A DNA stretch of 60,490 nt from WJLY01 sp964562405 (GCA_964562405.1 CAZLTC010000009.1:1-60490); one strand, 5' to 3'. Shown: positions 16,388-25,574, counted from the stretch's first letter. The notes: generated by a model from the letters alone, not told the origin. Numbers and translations are program-made.

Positions 16388-17344
16388 CTAGCCGGCCCGC
16401 CCGCGCTCTCGCCTCAGCGCGGCCCAGAAGAGCGGGAACAGGAGTTCGTGCCGGCCCCTGAGTGCAACCCCCATGCCTGACGTCGCCGTGGGGCGCCTGA
16501 CCACGTTCACCATCGCCCGGTACGGCTCGTTCATGTCCATTGAAAGCGTCGTGAACCCACCTCTCGCGTGTCCGAGGTTCCTTGCAACGGAGAGCGCCTT
16601 CAAGAAGACCTCCGGAAGCAGCACCGCCGATCCGACGTTGATCACCGCGCCCCCGTCAAGACCGGAGGCCACCGCAGCGAGCGTTCGGAAGTCGCGGAGG
16701 CTCGTCGCTCCGATCGCGGCGCCGTCGGCCGACGCGTGCTGGTGTATGATGTCCGTCCCCACACCTACGTGCACGGTCACCGGAACGTTCAGAGCGTAGG
16801 CGCGCGCCAGTATGCTGGATGCGGCGTTCGGGCAATCACCCTCGACCAGGCGCCTGCCGAGTGCCTCCCCCAGACCCTCACCTCGCTGCGCCCCTTCGAC
16901 CGTCGCAGCGTTCATCGCGTCGGCCGTGTCGGCACACATGCCGAACGAACCGTCCTCCAGCCCGCTCCCCACGTCCTCCGACGTCACGCCCCACTTCGCG
17001 ATCTCGAAGTCGTGTATCGCGCCCGCGCCGTTCGTGGCCACGGCCGTGACGATTCCCCGCTCCACGAGGTCTATCAGGAGTCGGGACAGCCCGCACTTGA
17101 TGAGGTGGGCGCCCAGCATGAGGATGACCGTCCTCCCCTCGGCAGACGACCTCGCAATTGCTTTGACCGCGGAGCGGAAGTCGGCGCCGGAGAAGAGGTC
17201 GGGAATCGTCTCGAGCAGCCGGTCCGTCTCATCGCCGGGATCGAACGGGTCGACGAAGCTCTCTACGCTTACGGTCCCGCCCCTCTCTCCTATGGAGACG
17301 CGCTTGAGTGATGACAGGTCGATCTCGTCGAACCGTGAAGCCAT
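16388..17344 (-). CDS. Conserved DHS-like NAD/FAD-binding-fold protein, function unknown
   Basis: This soluble protein of 318 residues has conserved blocks AHLIKCGLSRLLIDLVERG, ATNGAGAIHDFEIAKWG, TSEDVGSGLEDGSFG, HVGVGTDIIHQHASADGAA and NVGSAVLLPEVFLKAL. The glycine-rich strand-turn layout resembles deoxyhypusine-synthase-like NAD-binding folds, but the lysine-containing catalytic region of true deoxyhypusine synthases is not evident, and bacteria usually lack that pathway's substrate protein. I recognise the family as widespread but functionally undefined. ATG 17344 has GGAGG four bases upstream. It is the last gene of the heptose/O-antigen operon, 26 nt after the DUF3108 gene, which hints at a cell-envelope sugar role. 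That link is inference. Confidence 0.65.
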   Translation of the reverse strand: MASRFDEIDLSSLKRVSIGERGGTVSVESFVDPFDPGDETDRLLETIPDLFSGADFRSAVKAIARSSAEGRTVILMLGAHLIKCGLSRLLIDLVERGIVTAVATNGAGAIHDFEIAKWGVTSEDVGSGLEDGSFGMCADTADAMNAATVEGAQRGEGLGEALGRRLVEGDCPNAASSILARAYALNVPVTVHVGVGTDIIHQHASADGAAIGATSLRDFRTLAAVASGLDGGAVINVGSAVLLPEVFLKALSVARNLGHARGGFTTLSMDMNEPYRAMVNVVRRPTATSGMGVALRGRHELLFPLFWAALRRERGRAG

Positions 17345-17370
17345 GGTGCCTCCTACCCGCTCTGGATCGG

Positions 17371-18165
17371 CTAGCCGTCCGACAGACGCAGTTCCGACAG
17401 GACGGCCGATATCGAACCTATGGCGACCTTGCTCCTCATCTGGACCGGCACGTGCAGTTCGTCGTCAGTGAGCCAGACCGTGAGGCTGCCGGTGTGACGG
17501 AAGAGGCCGGCGACCCTCATGACCGGCTCGACCACGAGGCAATCGAACCTGCCGGCCGGGACGTTGATGCGCTCTCTTCTCAGGACCTTGATCTCGAGAG
17601 GGTAATTCTTCTTGTCCGCGTGGTTCTCTATGTAGACCGACTCGCCGACGTGCAGCTCCATCATCCTCACATAGTAGAGAGAGGTCAGGATATCCTGTGC
17701 GTCCAGCGCGAGAGGCACGAGCCGGTCATCGCCGTCGGACGGGTATATGGCCACGTGCCTGTCCTGGTCGAACACGACCTCCTCGCTGGCGCGGTATCCT
17801 CCCTCACGGAGGTGCTTCTCGAACCTGCGTGAGACCAGTTCCCGCGCGTCGAGCCGCGACTCCACGACGTCGCGCACCGGGAAGAACGCCGATATGAACC
17901 CGTTCGACTCGGCTACCGATACGATGCGGTAGCAGTCGTAGCCCCTCTCCGAGACCAGCTCCGGGATGCCGAGCACGGCCGTCCCTGCGCTCACGAACCC
18001 GTACTTGATGTCGAACGTCAGCCTCTCGCCGACGCCGAACGGGGGAACCTCGACGTTGCCGCCCGGCCCGAGCGCGAGGATACCCGCCGCCGCAACGGCG
18101 ACGGCGGCCGTGAGGATCAGGACCGCAGCCACTGCAGGGACCGCCAGCGAGAACGAACGAGTCAC
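17371..18165 (-). CDS. DUF3108 family periplasmic protein
   Basis: This 264-residue protein has an N-terminal signal or anchor (FSLAVPAVAAVLILTAAVA) followed by a beta-rich DUF3108 domain: GERLTFDIKYGFVSAGTAVL, SVAESNGFISAFFPVRDVVE, LRREGINVP-like text (LRRERINVPAGRFDCLVVEP) and LTDDELHVPVQMRSKV. Members are thought to be envelope proteins; no activity is known to me. GTG 18165 overlaps the gmhB stop as GTGA and begins directly at the signal sequence; an in-frame start at 18435 would run far into gmhB in another frame and gives a low-complexity, shadow-like extension. It is co-transcribed with gmhB and the O-antigen ligase, so it may help surface-glycan transport or envelope maintenance. Confidence 0.8.
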   Translation of the reverse strand: MTRSFSLAVPAVAAVLILTAAVAVAAAGILALGPGGNVEVPPFGVGERLTFDIKYGFVSAGTAVLGIPELVSERGYDCYRIVSVAESNGFISAFFPVRDVVESRLDARELVSRRFEKHLREGGYRASEEVVFDQDRHVAIYPSDGDDRLVPLALDAQDILTSLYYVRMMELHVGESVYIENHADKKNYPLEIKVLRRERINVPAGRFDCLVVEPVMRVAGLFRHTGSLTVWLTDDELHVPVQMRSKVAIGSISAVLSELRLSDG

Positions 18166-18758
18166 GAGCGCCCCCTCCGTCCCTCGATCCACGACATCGC
18201 CCACGTCACGGCTCCCGCGAGGTCGGGAGCATCGTGAGCCACCGGCACGCCCTCGGACGCGGCCGCGCGCAGAGTCGTTTCGCCCTTTCCCGTGCGAACG
18301 ACGACTCCGGGGATGCCTACGCGGTGAGCCAGCTCCAGGTCGGTCAGCTGATCGCCGACCATCACGCTCACCGACAGATCGATCCCCAGGTCTCGACAGG
18401 CGCGGTCGATCATGCCTGGTTCCGGTTTCCTGCACGAGGTGTCGACCGTGTACCGCCGCACCGACCCCTCCGCGTAGTTCGGGCAGTAGTACGCGCCGTC
18501 CAACCGTGCTCCGCCGGCCGCCAGGAGACGAACGAGTTCGTCATGGACGAGAGCGAGCCCCTCCTCGGTCGTGAGACCGCGCGCCACGCCGGACTGGTTG
18601 CTTATGACCACGGCGAGCACCCCCGATTCGTTCAGCGCCCGGACGGCGGCCGCCGCACCCTCGATGAGTTCCAGGTCTTCGGGGCGTCCGATGTGCCCCA
18701 GTTCTCGCGTGATCGTGCCGTCGCGGTCCAGAAAGACCGCCGGACGTTCCCCGCTCAT
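18162..18758 (-). CDS. gmhB: D-glycero-D-manno-heptose 1,7-bisphosphate phosphatase (GmhB-like HAD)
   Basis: This 198-residue HAD phosphatase removes the C7 phosphate during ADP- or GDP-heptose synthesis. Motif I is FLDRDGTI (9-16), motif II SNQSG (53-57), motif III CRKPEPGM, and motif IV MVGDQLTDLELA. The zinc loop found in typical GmhB (Cys-His...Cys-Cys) is degenerate: C92 and C109 remain, but the histidine position is N94 and the third position is Thr107. ATG 18758 overlaps the ligase gene as ATGA. Nearby GT9 heptosyltransferases support the heptose assignment. Other heptose genes (gmhA, hldE) are not in the window. Histidinol-phosphate phosphatase is a less likely alternative. Confidence 0.82.
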   Translation of the reverse strand: MSGERPAVFLDRDGTITRELGHIGRPEDLELIEGAAAAVRALNESGVLAVVISNQSGVARGLTTEEGLALVHDELVRLLAAGGARLDGAYYCPNYAEGSVRRYTVDTSCRKPEPGMIDRACRDLGIDLSVSVMVGDQLTDLELAHRVGIPGVVVRTGKGETTLRAAASEGVPVAHDAPDLAGAVTWAMSWIEGRRGRS

Positions 18759-19999
18759 CGATCCTCACTCCCTCGACCGTCGGCCGGTGGCACCGCGGTC
18801 TCCTTCCGGACCAGCGAGCCGCTCGCCCCGATGGCGAGGAGCGAGAAGAACAGGATCCCGGGCTCCGCGTCGATGGACACGGAGAACGCTCCGCTGACCA
18901 GTATCGCGGCCGCACCGGCTATGGTTCCGGCGAAGACGGCCCTGTCCAGGCCCCACGTGGCCGACCTCAAAGAGCGGAACATGCCTCGGATAGTTAGTAC
19001 CAGAAACAGAATGAGCGTGCCACATCCAATGACGCCCAACTCGGCGCCGGTGTTCAGCAGGATGTTGTGAGCGTTCGGCTGGTGTTCGGGTCCTCGTACG
19101 CCGTCGTCGAAATAGACGTCCAGTAGGGCGTAGCTGCCCGGGCCGTGCCCGGTCAGAGGGCGCTCCGCCCACTCGTCGACCGCCTGGCGCCACGCCTCCA
19201 CGCGCGAGTGAGCCGTCCTCGTCGCCAGCGGAGCCTCCTTGACGATCCTGGCGCCCGGATTCGCGATCGAGAGCGCCCAGACTGAGACCGCCACCGCGGC
19301 CAGGAAGACCAGCGCGTGCCTCCTGCGAAGTGAGAGACCGACGGCCGCCGCGCCGCCGGCGGCCGCGCCGGCCAGCGGCCCCCTCGAAAGCGTCATCCCG
19401 AGCGCGATGGCCGCCGAGCCGACCGCGAACGCGAAGAGAGGACCGGTCACGGGACCGCGACGCTCGGCCAGCACGACGGGGATCCCGAACGCCACGGCGG
19501 CGGCCAGATACTCCCCGGCGGCCACGGCGTTCTCTATGGAGGGCAACGCCAGACGCTTGAAGGGACCGGCCATGTGGTCGGCGTATCCAACGAGAGCCGC
19601 GAGGCACGCTCCGGCGAGGATCGCATAGGCCAGCAGCACCCTGCGTGCCGGTCTCCGGCACGAATCGAGCACGAGCAGGAAGGGGACGATCGTGATCGCC
19701 AGCGTCAGGAGCTCCGGAGGCCGTCCGAAACCGGGGTCGGCGAGCGCCATCGACAGCACGGCCGACAGGTAGAACGCCGCCAGCGCCGCCAGCAGCGGCA
19801 ACGAGTTCCGGTCGGGGCGGTATCCGAAGACCAGCTTCCCCGCGAATCCGAGCACCGCCACGGCCGCGCCGATGCTCTTGGCGGCCTCGGACGTTCCGAG
19901 TCCGACGAGGAGGACGCACAGCCCGAAGGCCTGGAGACCGTCCAGCGCCTCCACGACTCTGTCACGCGTGAGCCGTCTGGAAGCCGGGAACCCGGTCAC
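18755..19999 (-). CDS. O-antigen ligase family protein (WaaL-like)
   Basis: This 414-residue polytopic membrane protein has about ten hydrophobic segments, with Wzy_C-type signatures ERPLTGHGPGSYALLD and HQPNAHNILLNTGAELGVIG in the large periplasmic loop. Because it sits in a cluster of heptosyltransferases and core enzymes, a ligase joining O-antigen to the lipid A core is the better guess; a polymerase role is possible. ATG 19999 overlaps the upstream transferase stop (ATGA), and its own stop overlaps the gmhB start by 4 nt. A second superfamily member at 7186-8736 serves the exopolysaccharide locus. Confidence 0.78.
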   Translation of the reverse strand: MTGFPASRRLTRDRVVEALDGLQAFGLCVLLVGLGTSEAAKSIGAAVAVLGFAGKLVFGYRPDRNSLPLLAALAAFYLSAVLSMALADPGFGRPPELLTLAITIVPFLLVLDSCRRPARRVLLAYAILAGACLAALVGYADHMAGPFKRLALPSIENAVAAGEYLAAAVAFGIPVVLAERRGPVTGPLFAFAVGSAAIALGMTLSRGPLAGAAAGGAAAVGLSLRRRHALVFLAAVAVSVWALSIANPGARIVKEAPLATRTAHSRVEAWRQAVDEWAERPLTGHGPGSYALLDVYFDDGVRGPEHQPNAHNILLNTGAELGVIGCGTLILFLVLTIRGMFRSLRSATWGLDRAVFAGTIAGAAAILVSGAFSVSIDAEPGILFFSLLAIGASGSLVRKETAVPPADGRGSEDR

Positions 20000-21177
20000 G
20001 AGGCCTCCTCCAGCACTTCGAGTGCCAGCTCCACTCTGTTCTCCCAGGTATTGGCGAAGCCGAACTCCACACGCCTCCGCACCGACTCGTCGCTCGTGTC
20101 GTCGCGGAGCGCGGTCTCTATGGCGCCAGCGAAACTCTCGGGCGAGTCAGCCGTCCGCACGAAGTCGATTCGCTCCTTCGCAGCGGGGAAGAGCGTGGCC
20201 ACGACCGGCTTGCCGCAGAGCAGATACTCGTAAAGCACGATGGGATCTGCGTTCTCGGAGAACGCGCCTGCGCGCCACGGTATCACGGCGACGTCGCACG
20301 AGCCGACATAGAACGGGAACTCCCCGTAAGGCCTCCTCCCCACCTTCAGCACGTTGCGGGGAAGAGCGGCGCCCGCCAGAGCGCGTCCGACGGGGCCGAC
20401 GAGCGCGAACGTCCAGTCAGGACGCGTCCGGGCGAGACCGAGGAACAGCTCGTGGTCGAACCACCCGTAAGCGGCACCGCCGTACATCACGAGGGGCCGA
20501 GCGGCCGACGCGAGTGCCCCGGGCGCCCCTGAGCCTGAGCCCAGCGCGCGAATGAACTCCTCGATACCGGTGTCCTCGCGCCCGGTCAACACGCGGGAGT
20601 AGTGCCTCCGGTCGGCAGCGTTCGGAAGCCGGGCGACGGTGCCGCGGGCCGATGCCCTGGCCCTCACCAGGTTCTCCGAGACGGCGAACACGACGTCCGC
20701 GAGGAGGAGCATGTCGCGCTCGAGCCGCCTCACGCTGTCCGGACGGCCTCCGAAGGCCGCGGGATCGTCGGATGCCTGATAGACCAGTAGCGTTCTGTCG
20801 AGCCGCTCCGCGCACGCGGCGTGCTCCGGACCGAATGCCCAGACGATCGGGTCGGTCAATCCCAGCGAGCGTGCCGCGGCCTGAACGCGCGGCGCCAGCC
20901 TCTCGTAGTACGAGGAGCGCGCATCGGGATCGCCCGTGCCCGTCATCCTGACGGACGACATGACGTTGAGCCCGGGCACGGCCTCCCTGAGCGTGCGCAG
21001 CATCGGCCACCGCCGCCTCCGTCCGACGACCGAGAAGACGTCGAGAGGCGGGTCGACGTAGAGCACGCGGCGCGTCTCGGCCAGAACGGACATCAGATGC
21101 TGTTTGCTCGTCGGAAGCCCCGTCCATCGGTTCGTGGAGAGGCAGATCACGTCGCGCTCGCGCACCGGTCTCGTCAA
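19996..21177 (-). CDS. GT-B glycosyltransferase, TuaH-like
   Basis: This 393-residue protein has an N-terminus DVICLSTNRWTGLPTSKQHL, then RRVLYVDPPLDVFSV, resembling TuaH-type transferases in which this half is an unusual Rossmann domain. Residues such as YQASDDPAAFGG, VSENLVRARASARG, KVGRRPYGEFPFYVGSCDVA and YEYLLCGKPVVATLF form the donor half. The start is TTG 21177: it overlaps the preceding stop (TTGA) and has GGAGG seven bases upstream. The stop overlaps the ligase start by 4 nt. Donor and acceptor are unknown; membership in the core/O-antigen operon is clear. Confidence 0.78.
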   Translation of the reverse strand: MTRPVRERDVICLSTNRWTGLPTSKQHLMSVLAETRRVLYVDPPLDVFSVVGRRRRWPMLRTLREAVPGLNVMSSVRMTGTGDPDARSSYYERLAPRVQAAARSLGLTDPIVWAFGPEHAACAERLDRTLLVYQASDDPAAFGGRPDSVRRLERDMLLLADVVFAVSENLVRARASARGTVARLPNAADRRHYSRVLTGREDTGIEEFIRALGSGSGAPGALASAARPLVMYGGAAYGWFDHELFLGLARTRPDWTFALVGPVGRALAGAALPRNVLKVGRRPYGEFPFYVGSCDVAVIPWRAGAFSENADPIVLYEYLLCGKPVVATLFPAAKERIDFVRTADSPESFAGAIETALRDDTSDESVRRRVEFGFANTWENRVELALEVLEEAS

Positions 21178-22259
21178 CGCGGAGCCTCCTCTCCCCTCGC
21201 GTCGGCGGACGCGGCCCCCTCCACCCCGGCCGCTCTTCCCGCCGTCTCGGTCAGAAGGGACGAGAGCGCCTCCTCCACCTCGCTCACCGTGATCTCCTCG
21301 ATGCAGGGACGGTCGGCGCGGGCGCAGCGCTTCTGGTCGCACGGACTGCACTCATACTCGTGCCATATCACGCGCGACGGCGAGCCGCGCGGCCCGAAGA
21401 GCACAGGCGTGTTCGGACCGAAGAGCGCGACGACGGGGCACCCCGCCGCTGCCGCCACGTGCATCGGACCGCTGTCGTTCCCGACGAACGCCCTGGCGTC
21501 CGAGGCCAGGACCGCCAGCTCACGTATGCCGGTGCGCCCGGCCACGTTGACCGCGGCGCCGCACGACGCCTCGACCACCTCCGCGGCGATCGGGGCGTCG
21601 TCCGACGAACCGATCACCAGGCTGCGCAGGCCGTGTGCGTCCGCCGCGAAGGCGGCGACCTCACCGAACCTCGCCGCCGGCCAGCGTCTGTGGCTCCAGT
21701 TCCCTCCTGGCGACATCACCACGTACGGCGCCTCCGCCAGTCCCGCGTCGGCCAGCAGCCCCGCAGCCGACGCCGCGTCCGCGTCGTCGGGGTAGATAGC
21801 CGGCGACGGCGCGTCCCCTGTCACGCCCAGAGGCGCCACGGCGCTCATTAGATGGTCGACCACGTGCCCCTCGGACCTGTATGCGATCCGCCTGTCGAGC
21901 AGGAACCCGAAGCCCGCGTGGTTGAACCCGACGCGGAAGCCCGGGTCGGAGGCGTAGAGGAGCCACGACGTCCTGAGGTCTCCCGTGAGATCTACCGCCA
22001 CATCGAACCTGCGCCTGCGCAGTTCCAGCCCAAGGCGGAAGCCTCCGCGCCCCTCCTCGTCGTGCAGCAGCACCTCATCGATCCACGGGTTGCCGCGCAG
22101 CACATCGAGGGCCCTGCGCTTGACCAGCGCGGTCACGCGCGCCTCCGGAAAGCGGCGTTTCAGCGACTCGAAGACGGGCGTTGAGAGCAGCACGTCCCCA
22201 ATGAAGTAGAGGCGCATGACCAGAATGCTGCTCACGGACTCGGGATGGAAGACCCTCAC
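21174..22259 (-). CDS. GT9 family heptosyltransferase
   Basis: This 361-residue enzyme of the ADP-heptose:LPS heptosyltransferase family starts at MRLYFIGDVLLSTPVFESLK (strand 1 and loop with the catalytic Asp). Family blocks include AVDLTGDLRTSWLL, SPGGNWSHRRWPAARFGEVA and FVGNDSGPMHVAAAAGCPVV. A Cys-rich C-terminal loop follows (ECSPCDQKRCARADRPC), like those in the other two canonical GT9 enzymes nearby. GTG 22259 overlaps the preceding stop as GTGA with GGAGG upstream. It would add a heptose, or a related sugar, to the lipid A-Kdo inner core. Confidence 0.87.
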   Translation of the reverse strand: MRVFHPESVSSILVMRLYFIGDVLLSTPVFESLKRRFPEARVTALVKRRALDVLRGNPWIDEVLLHDEEGRGGFRLGLELRRRRFDVAVDLTGDLRTSWLLYASDPGFRVGFNHAGFGFLLDRRIAYRSEGHVVDHLMSAVAPLGVTGDAPSPAIYPDDADAASAAGLLADAGLAEAPYVVMSPGGNWSHRRWPAARFGEVAAFAADAHGLRSLVIGSSDDAPIAAEVVEASCGAAVNVAGRTGIRELAVLASDARAFVGNDSGPMHVAAAAGCPVVALFGPNTPVLFGPRGSPSRVIWHEYECSPCDQKRCARADRPCIEEITVSEVEEALSSLLTETAGRAAGVEGAASADARGEEAPR

Positions 22260-23431
22260 GTCGGCTCCTCCCTCCCGCCGTCCGCCACGCCCTCGCCTCG
22301 CGCGGGCGGCTCGGCCCCGGAGGGCGTCGTGCCGGCGGAGCGCCGCTCGTGCGCGGTGATGAAGCAGCGCTCCGTGTCCTCTATCATGCGCGAGAGCCCG
22401 AACCGCTCCCGGACTCTCTTTCCGGCTGCGGTCGCGACCGACGCGGCCGTGACCGGATCGCTGAGAGCGCGAAGCAGCGCGGCGGCCGCCTCCCCCGGCT
22501 CCCCCGGAGCCACGAGCCACCCGCTACGACCGTCCTCGATCATATCAGGGATGCCGGCCACGGAGGTCGCCACGACGGGAGTCCCCGCCACCATGGCCTC
22601 GAGAACTGAATGGGGAGAGCCTTCCCGATAGCTGGCCACGAGCAGGACGTCCGCCGCGTCCAGCACCGCCGGCACGTCCCGTCGGAACCCGGTGAAGACC
22701 GCGCTCCCGGCGGGGAACCTCTCCGAGGCCATCTCCTCCAGCGTTCGTCGGAGCTTGCCCTCGCCCACGATGACGAGCCGCGCCGCGGGAATGCCGCGGA
22801 GGACCGACGCGAACGCCTCTATGGCATCGGCGTGCCCCTTATCCGGCACGAGCCTCGCCACGATGGCGATGAGCGGCGCGTCGGGACCGATGCCGAGTTC
22901 GCTCCTCACCGCCTCGCCGCCGCCGGGCGGAACGCGTGTGGGATCGATGCCGTTCGGCACCACCGCGATGCGATCACGGGAGACCAGACCGGACGCGGTC
23001 ATCTCGTCAGCTATCTCACGGCAGTTGGCGATGAGCATCGAGACGCGCCGACCGTAGATCCACCTGTTGAGCGAGGTCGGCCGTACCGCGAAGTTGAGGC
23101 CTCTCCTCTCCACGACGGCCGTCCCTCCTGCCAGGAGCGTCGCCGCGCAGCCTATGCGGACGGCCCTCTGGATGTTGACGCAGAGCACGTGCGGACGCGT
23201 CGTCCTGACGAGCCCCGCGAGCCTGAGAACCGACTCGGGATCGAAGTCGCTCCGCATGGGAAGGGTGGTGACCGCGTGCCCCTCCGCGGCGGCCCGAGCG
23301 GACAGCGCGCTTCCCGCCCGGGTCACCACCGCGATGTCGTGACCGCGGTCGCGCATGCCCGCGGCTGTCTCGAGCAGCCAGGTCTCTCCGCCACCCATCG
23401 CGCGCATCGAGTTTGCGAAGACGATCCTCAC
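22256..23431 (-). CDS. Glycosyltransferase family 4
   Basis: This 391-residue GT-B transferase begins RIVFANSMRAMGGGETWLLE. The acceptor half includes RPHVLCVNIQRAVRIG. The donor half has IVARLVPDKGHADAIEAFAS, VFTGFRRDVPAVLDAADVLL and EGSPHSVLEAMVAGTPVVA. An unusually charged tail (about 30 residues rich in Glu, Gly, Arg) follows the last helix. GTG 23431 overlaps the upstream stop as GTGA and its stop overlaps the next gene by 4 nt. It is part of a seven-transferase run that should build the LPS core or O-chain; the sugar is unknown. Confidence 0.85.
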   Translation of the reverse strand: MRIVFANSMRAMGGGETWLLETAAGMRDRGHDIAVVTRAGSALSARAAAEGHAVTTLPMRSDFDPESVLRLAGLVRTTRPHVLCVNIQRAVRIGCAATLLAGGTAVVERRGLNFAVRPTSLNRWIYGRRVSMLIANCREIADEMTASGLVSRDRIAVVPNGIDPTRVPPGGGEAVRSELGIGPDAPLIAIVARLVPDKGHADAIEAFASVLRGIPAARLVIVGEGKLRRTLEEMASERFPAGSAVFTGFRRDVPAVLDAADVLLVASYREGSPHSVLEAMVAGTPVVATSVAGIPDMIEDGRSGWLVAPGEPGEAAAALLRALSDPVTAASVATAAGKRVRERFGLSRMIEDTERCFITAHERRSAGTTPSGAEPPARGEGVADGGREEPT

Positions 23432-24543
23432 CGCTCCCCCCTGCCGGAGGCTACCGCAACCGCTATCCCCGCGGCGAACGCCTTCATCGACAGCTCGTCC
23501 TCCGCGAACGCGCGGGCACGCGCGCCGGCCGCGGCGGCGAAGTCGGGCTCCTCGAGCATTCTCACGATCCCCGCGGCAAGGCCCGGAGCGTCGCCCGGCT
23601 CCACGAGCAGTCCCGAGCGCCCGTCCTCGACCAGCTCCGGTATGACGCCGACCCTCGTTGCTACGATCGGCCGTCCGGCGGCCATGTACTCGCTCACGGC
23701 GCGCGAGTTCTCCTCGCTGCCCACGGAGGAGCATACGCAGACCGAGGCCTCCGCCAGAAGGGCCGGGACGTCGTCGCGCCTGCCGGCCACGACGACCGCC
23801 CTCCGAACGCCGAGGTCCAGAGCGCGGCGAATGAGTCCCTCGGGCTCGCCCGACCACGCCTCGCCCACCAACACCAGGACGACGTCCGGCCTTCGCCGCA
23901 GGACGTCCGGCATCGCGTCGACGAGCGTGTGCTGCCCCTTGACCGGAGCCAGTCTGGCGACGTTCACGATGAGCGGCGCGCTTTCAGGAACACCGAGTTC
24001 CCCGCGCAGCCCCGTGGCGCGGGCTCCCCTCCCGAACCTGGTCAGGTCGACCGGTGCCAGTATCCTGTGGACCCGCCGGCGAGGCACCCCGAGCCCGTCG
24101 GCGACCCACCGCAGGACCCGGTCCGACGATACCACCACCGACGAGGTCATCCTGTTATAGAGGAACCGGTTCAAGGCCGTCCGCTTCGGCGGCCGCGCAC
24201 CTCCGCGGAGATGCACGAGCGGTGCGCGTCTCCCCGTGGCGAGCGCCGAGAGCAGGTGCGCCACTGAACCCGACGAGTGGACGACATCGAATCGCCGCTC
24301 GGAGATCAACTCCGCCAGGAACCGCGCGTCGGCGAGGAAGTCGGCCGGCGAGCGGCCCGGCCAGGCGCCCGGCAGTCCCTCGAACACCACGCCCCGGTCT
24401 AGGCGTGACGAGGCCGCACTGCCCGCGGGTGCGGCGAGCGTCACGTCCCAGTCCATGACGGACTCGGCCGCGGCGACGGAGACGGCGTATTCCGTCTCGG
24501 CCGTCCAGATGCTCGAGTCCGTCACGACGAGCGACTTCGTCAC
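23428..24543 (-). CDS. Glycosyltransferase family 4
   Basis: This 371-residue transferase opens with KSLVVTDSSIWTAETEYAVS. VVHSSGSVAHLLSALATG and APLVHLRGGARPPKRTALNR belong to the acceptor half. The donor half has IVNVARLAPVKGQHTLVDAM, AGRRDDVPALLAEASVCVC and SEENSRAVSEYMAAGRPIVA. The E-x7-E region is altered (EENSRAVSEYM) but both acids remain. GTG 24543 overlaps the upstream GT9 stop (GTGA). It belongs to the core/O-antigen operon; donor sugar unknown. Confidence 0.84.
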   Translation of the reverse strand: MTKSLVVTDSSIWTAETEYAVSVAAAESVMDWDVTLAAPAGSAASSRLDRGVVFEGLPGAWPGRSPADFLADARFLAELISERRFDVVHSSGSVAHLLSALATGRRAPLVHLRGGARPPKRTALNRFLYNRMTSSVVVSSDRVLRWVADGLGVPRRRVHRILAPVDLTRFGRGARATGLRGELGVPESAPLIVNVARLAPVKGQHTLVDAMPDVLRRRPDVVLVLVGEAWSGEPEGLIRRALDLGVRRAVVVAGRRDDVPALLAEASVCVCSSVGSEENSRAVSEYMAAGRPIVATRVGVIPELVEDGRSGLLVEPGDAPGLAAGIVRMLEEPDFAAAAGARARAFAEDELSMKAFAAGIAVAVASGRGER

Positions 24544-25574
24544 ACGTCCCCCTCTCCCGACACCTCGCGCGCGGCCGCTACGACATCCTCCACGCGAACG
24601 CGCCCCATGCACTCGTTGGTCCCGAACCGGCACCTCTCCGAGCCGTGCCGGCCGCAGGGCCTGCAGTCGAGCGGGACCTGGACGACACGGGCGCGGACCG
24701 CGTAGGGCGCGAAGCCCAGCGCGGGAACCGTGGGGCCGAAGACAGCGACGACGGGCGTGCCGGTACCTGCCGCCACGTGCGCCGCCGCGGAGTCGTTGGA
24801 CAGCACGAGCGCGGCCCGACCGAGGAGTGCTATCCACCCGGCCATCGACAGCTCGCCGGTGAGGTCCAGCGCGCCCGCTCCAGCCGCCGACGTGGTCGCC
24901 GCCCCCGTCTCACGCTCTGTCAGCGTGCCCGCCACCACCGGCCTCATGCCCAGTTCGACGCCGAGTTCAGCCAGCGCGGCTCCGAAACGCTCCGCAGGCC
25001 ACCTCTTTGTCGGCCACCTGCTTCCGGGTGAGGCGACGACGAGACGCTCATCATCACCGACCCCGTCGCCTCGGAGCCGGTCCGACAGTTCGGCGATCCC
25101 CGACGCGGGGACGTCCACGTGAAACTCCGGACCGCCCTCGGGCACGGACGCCCCGCAAGCGGCCGCCAGCCCGGCGAGCCTCTCGACCTCGTGGCCGCGC
25201 GAGCGGTACGCTACGCGCTCCGTCAGGAACGCGCGCCCTCCGCTTTCGTCAAAACCGACCCTGTCCGGAATGAGGGCGAGGAGCGGCATCAGCGCGCTCC
25301 TGAACGATCTGTGCGGAATGACGGCCAGAGCGAACCCGCATCTCCGAAGGTCACCGACCGTTCGCATGAACCCGCGCAAGCCCGCGTCGATGCCTCTCTT
25401 GTCGTAGACGATGATCCGGTCGACCGCATCCTGGGTGCGGACGAACTCGGCTCCGATCGGGGTCGTGAGCAGAGCGAGGCTGCGAACGTCGGGCAGGGCG
25501 CGGAGTGCGCGCAGAAGGGGCAGCGTCAGCACGACATCACCGAGGTATGCGGTCTGTATGACGAGGCACTTCAC
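24540..25574 (-). CDS. GT9 family heptosyltransferase (WaaF/WaaC-like)
   Basis: This 344-residue enzyme starts VKCLVIQTAYLGDVVLTLPL, the family's catalytic loop. SPGSRWPTKRWPAERFGAAL and VLSNDSAAAHVAAGTGTPVV are the ADP-heptose-binding blocks. The loop DCRPCGRHGSERCRFGTNEC is Cys-rich. GTG 25574 overlaps the preceding GT9 stop as GTGA, with GAGGG upstream. It would transfer L-glycero-D-manno-heptose to the inner core. The exact step (first or second heptose) cannot be told without structure-guided comparison. Confidence 0.87.
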   Translation of the reverse strand: MKCLVIQTAYLGDVVLTLPLLRALRALPDVRSLALLTTPIGAEFVRTQDAVDRIIVYDKRGIDAGLRGFMRTVGDLRRCGFALAVIPHRSFRSALMPLLALIPDRVGFDESGGRAFLTERVAYRSRGHEVERLAGLAAACGASVPEGGPEFHVDVPASGIAELSDRLRGDGVGDDERLVVASPGSRWPTKRWPAERFGAALAELGVELGMRPVVAGTLTERETGAATTSAAGAGALDLTGELSMAGWIALLGRAALVLSNDSAAAHVAAGTGTPVVAVFGPTVPALGFAPYAVRARVVQVPLDCRPCGRHGSERCRFGTNECMGRVRVEDVVAAAREVSGEGDV

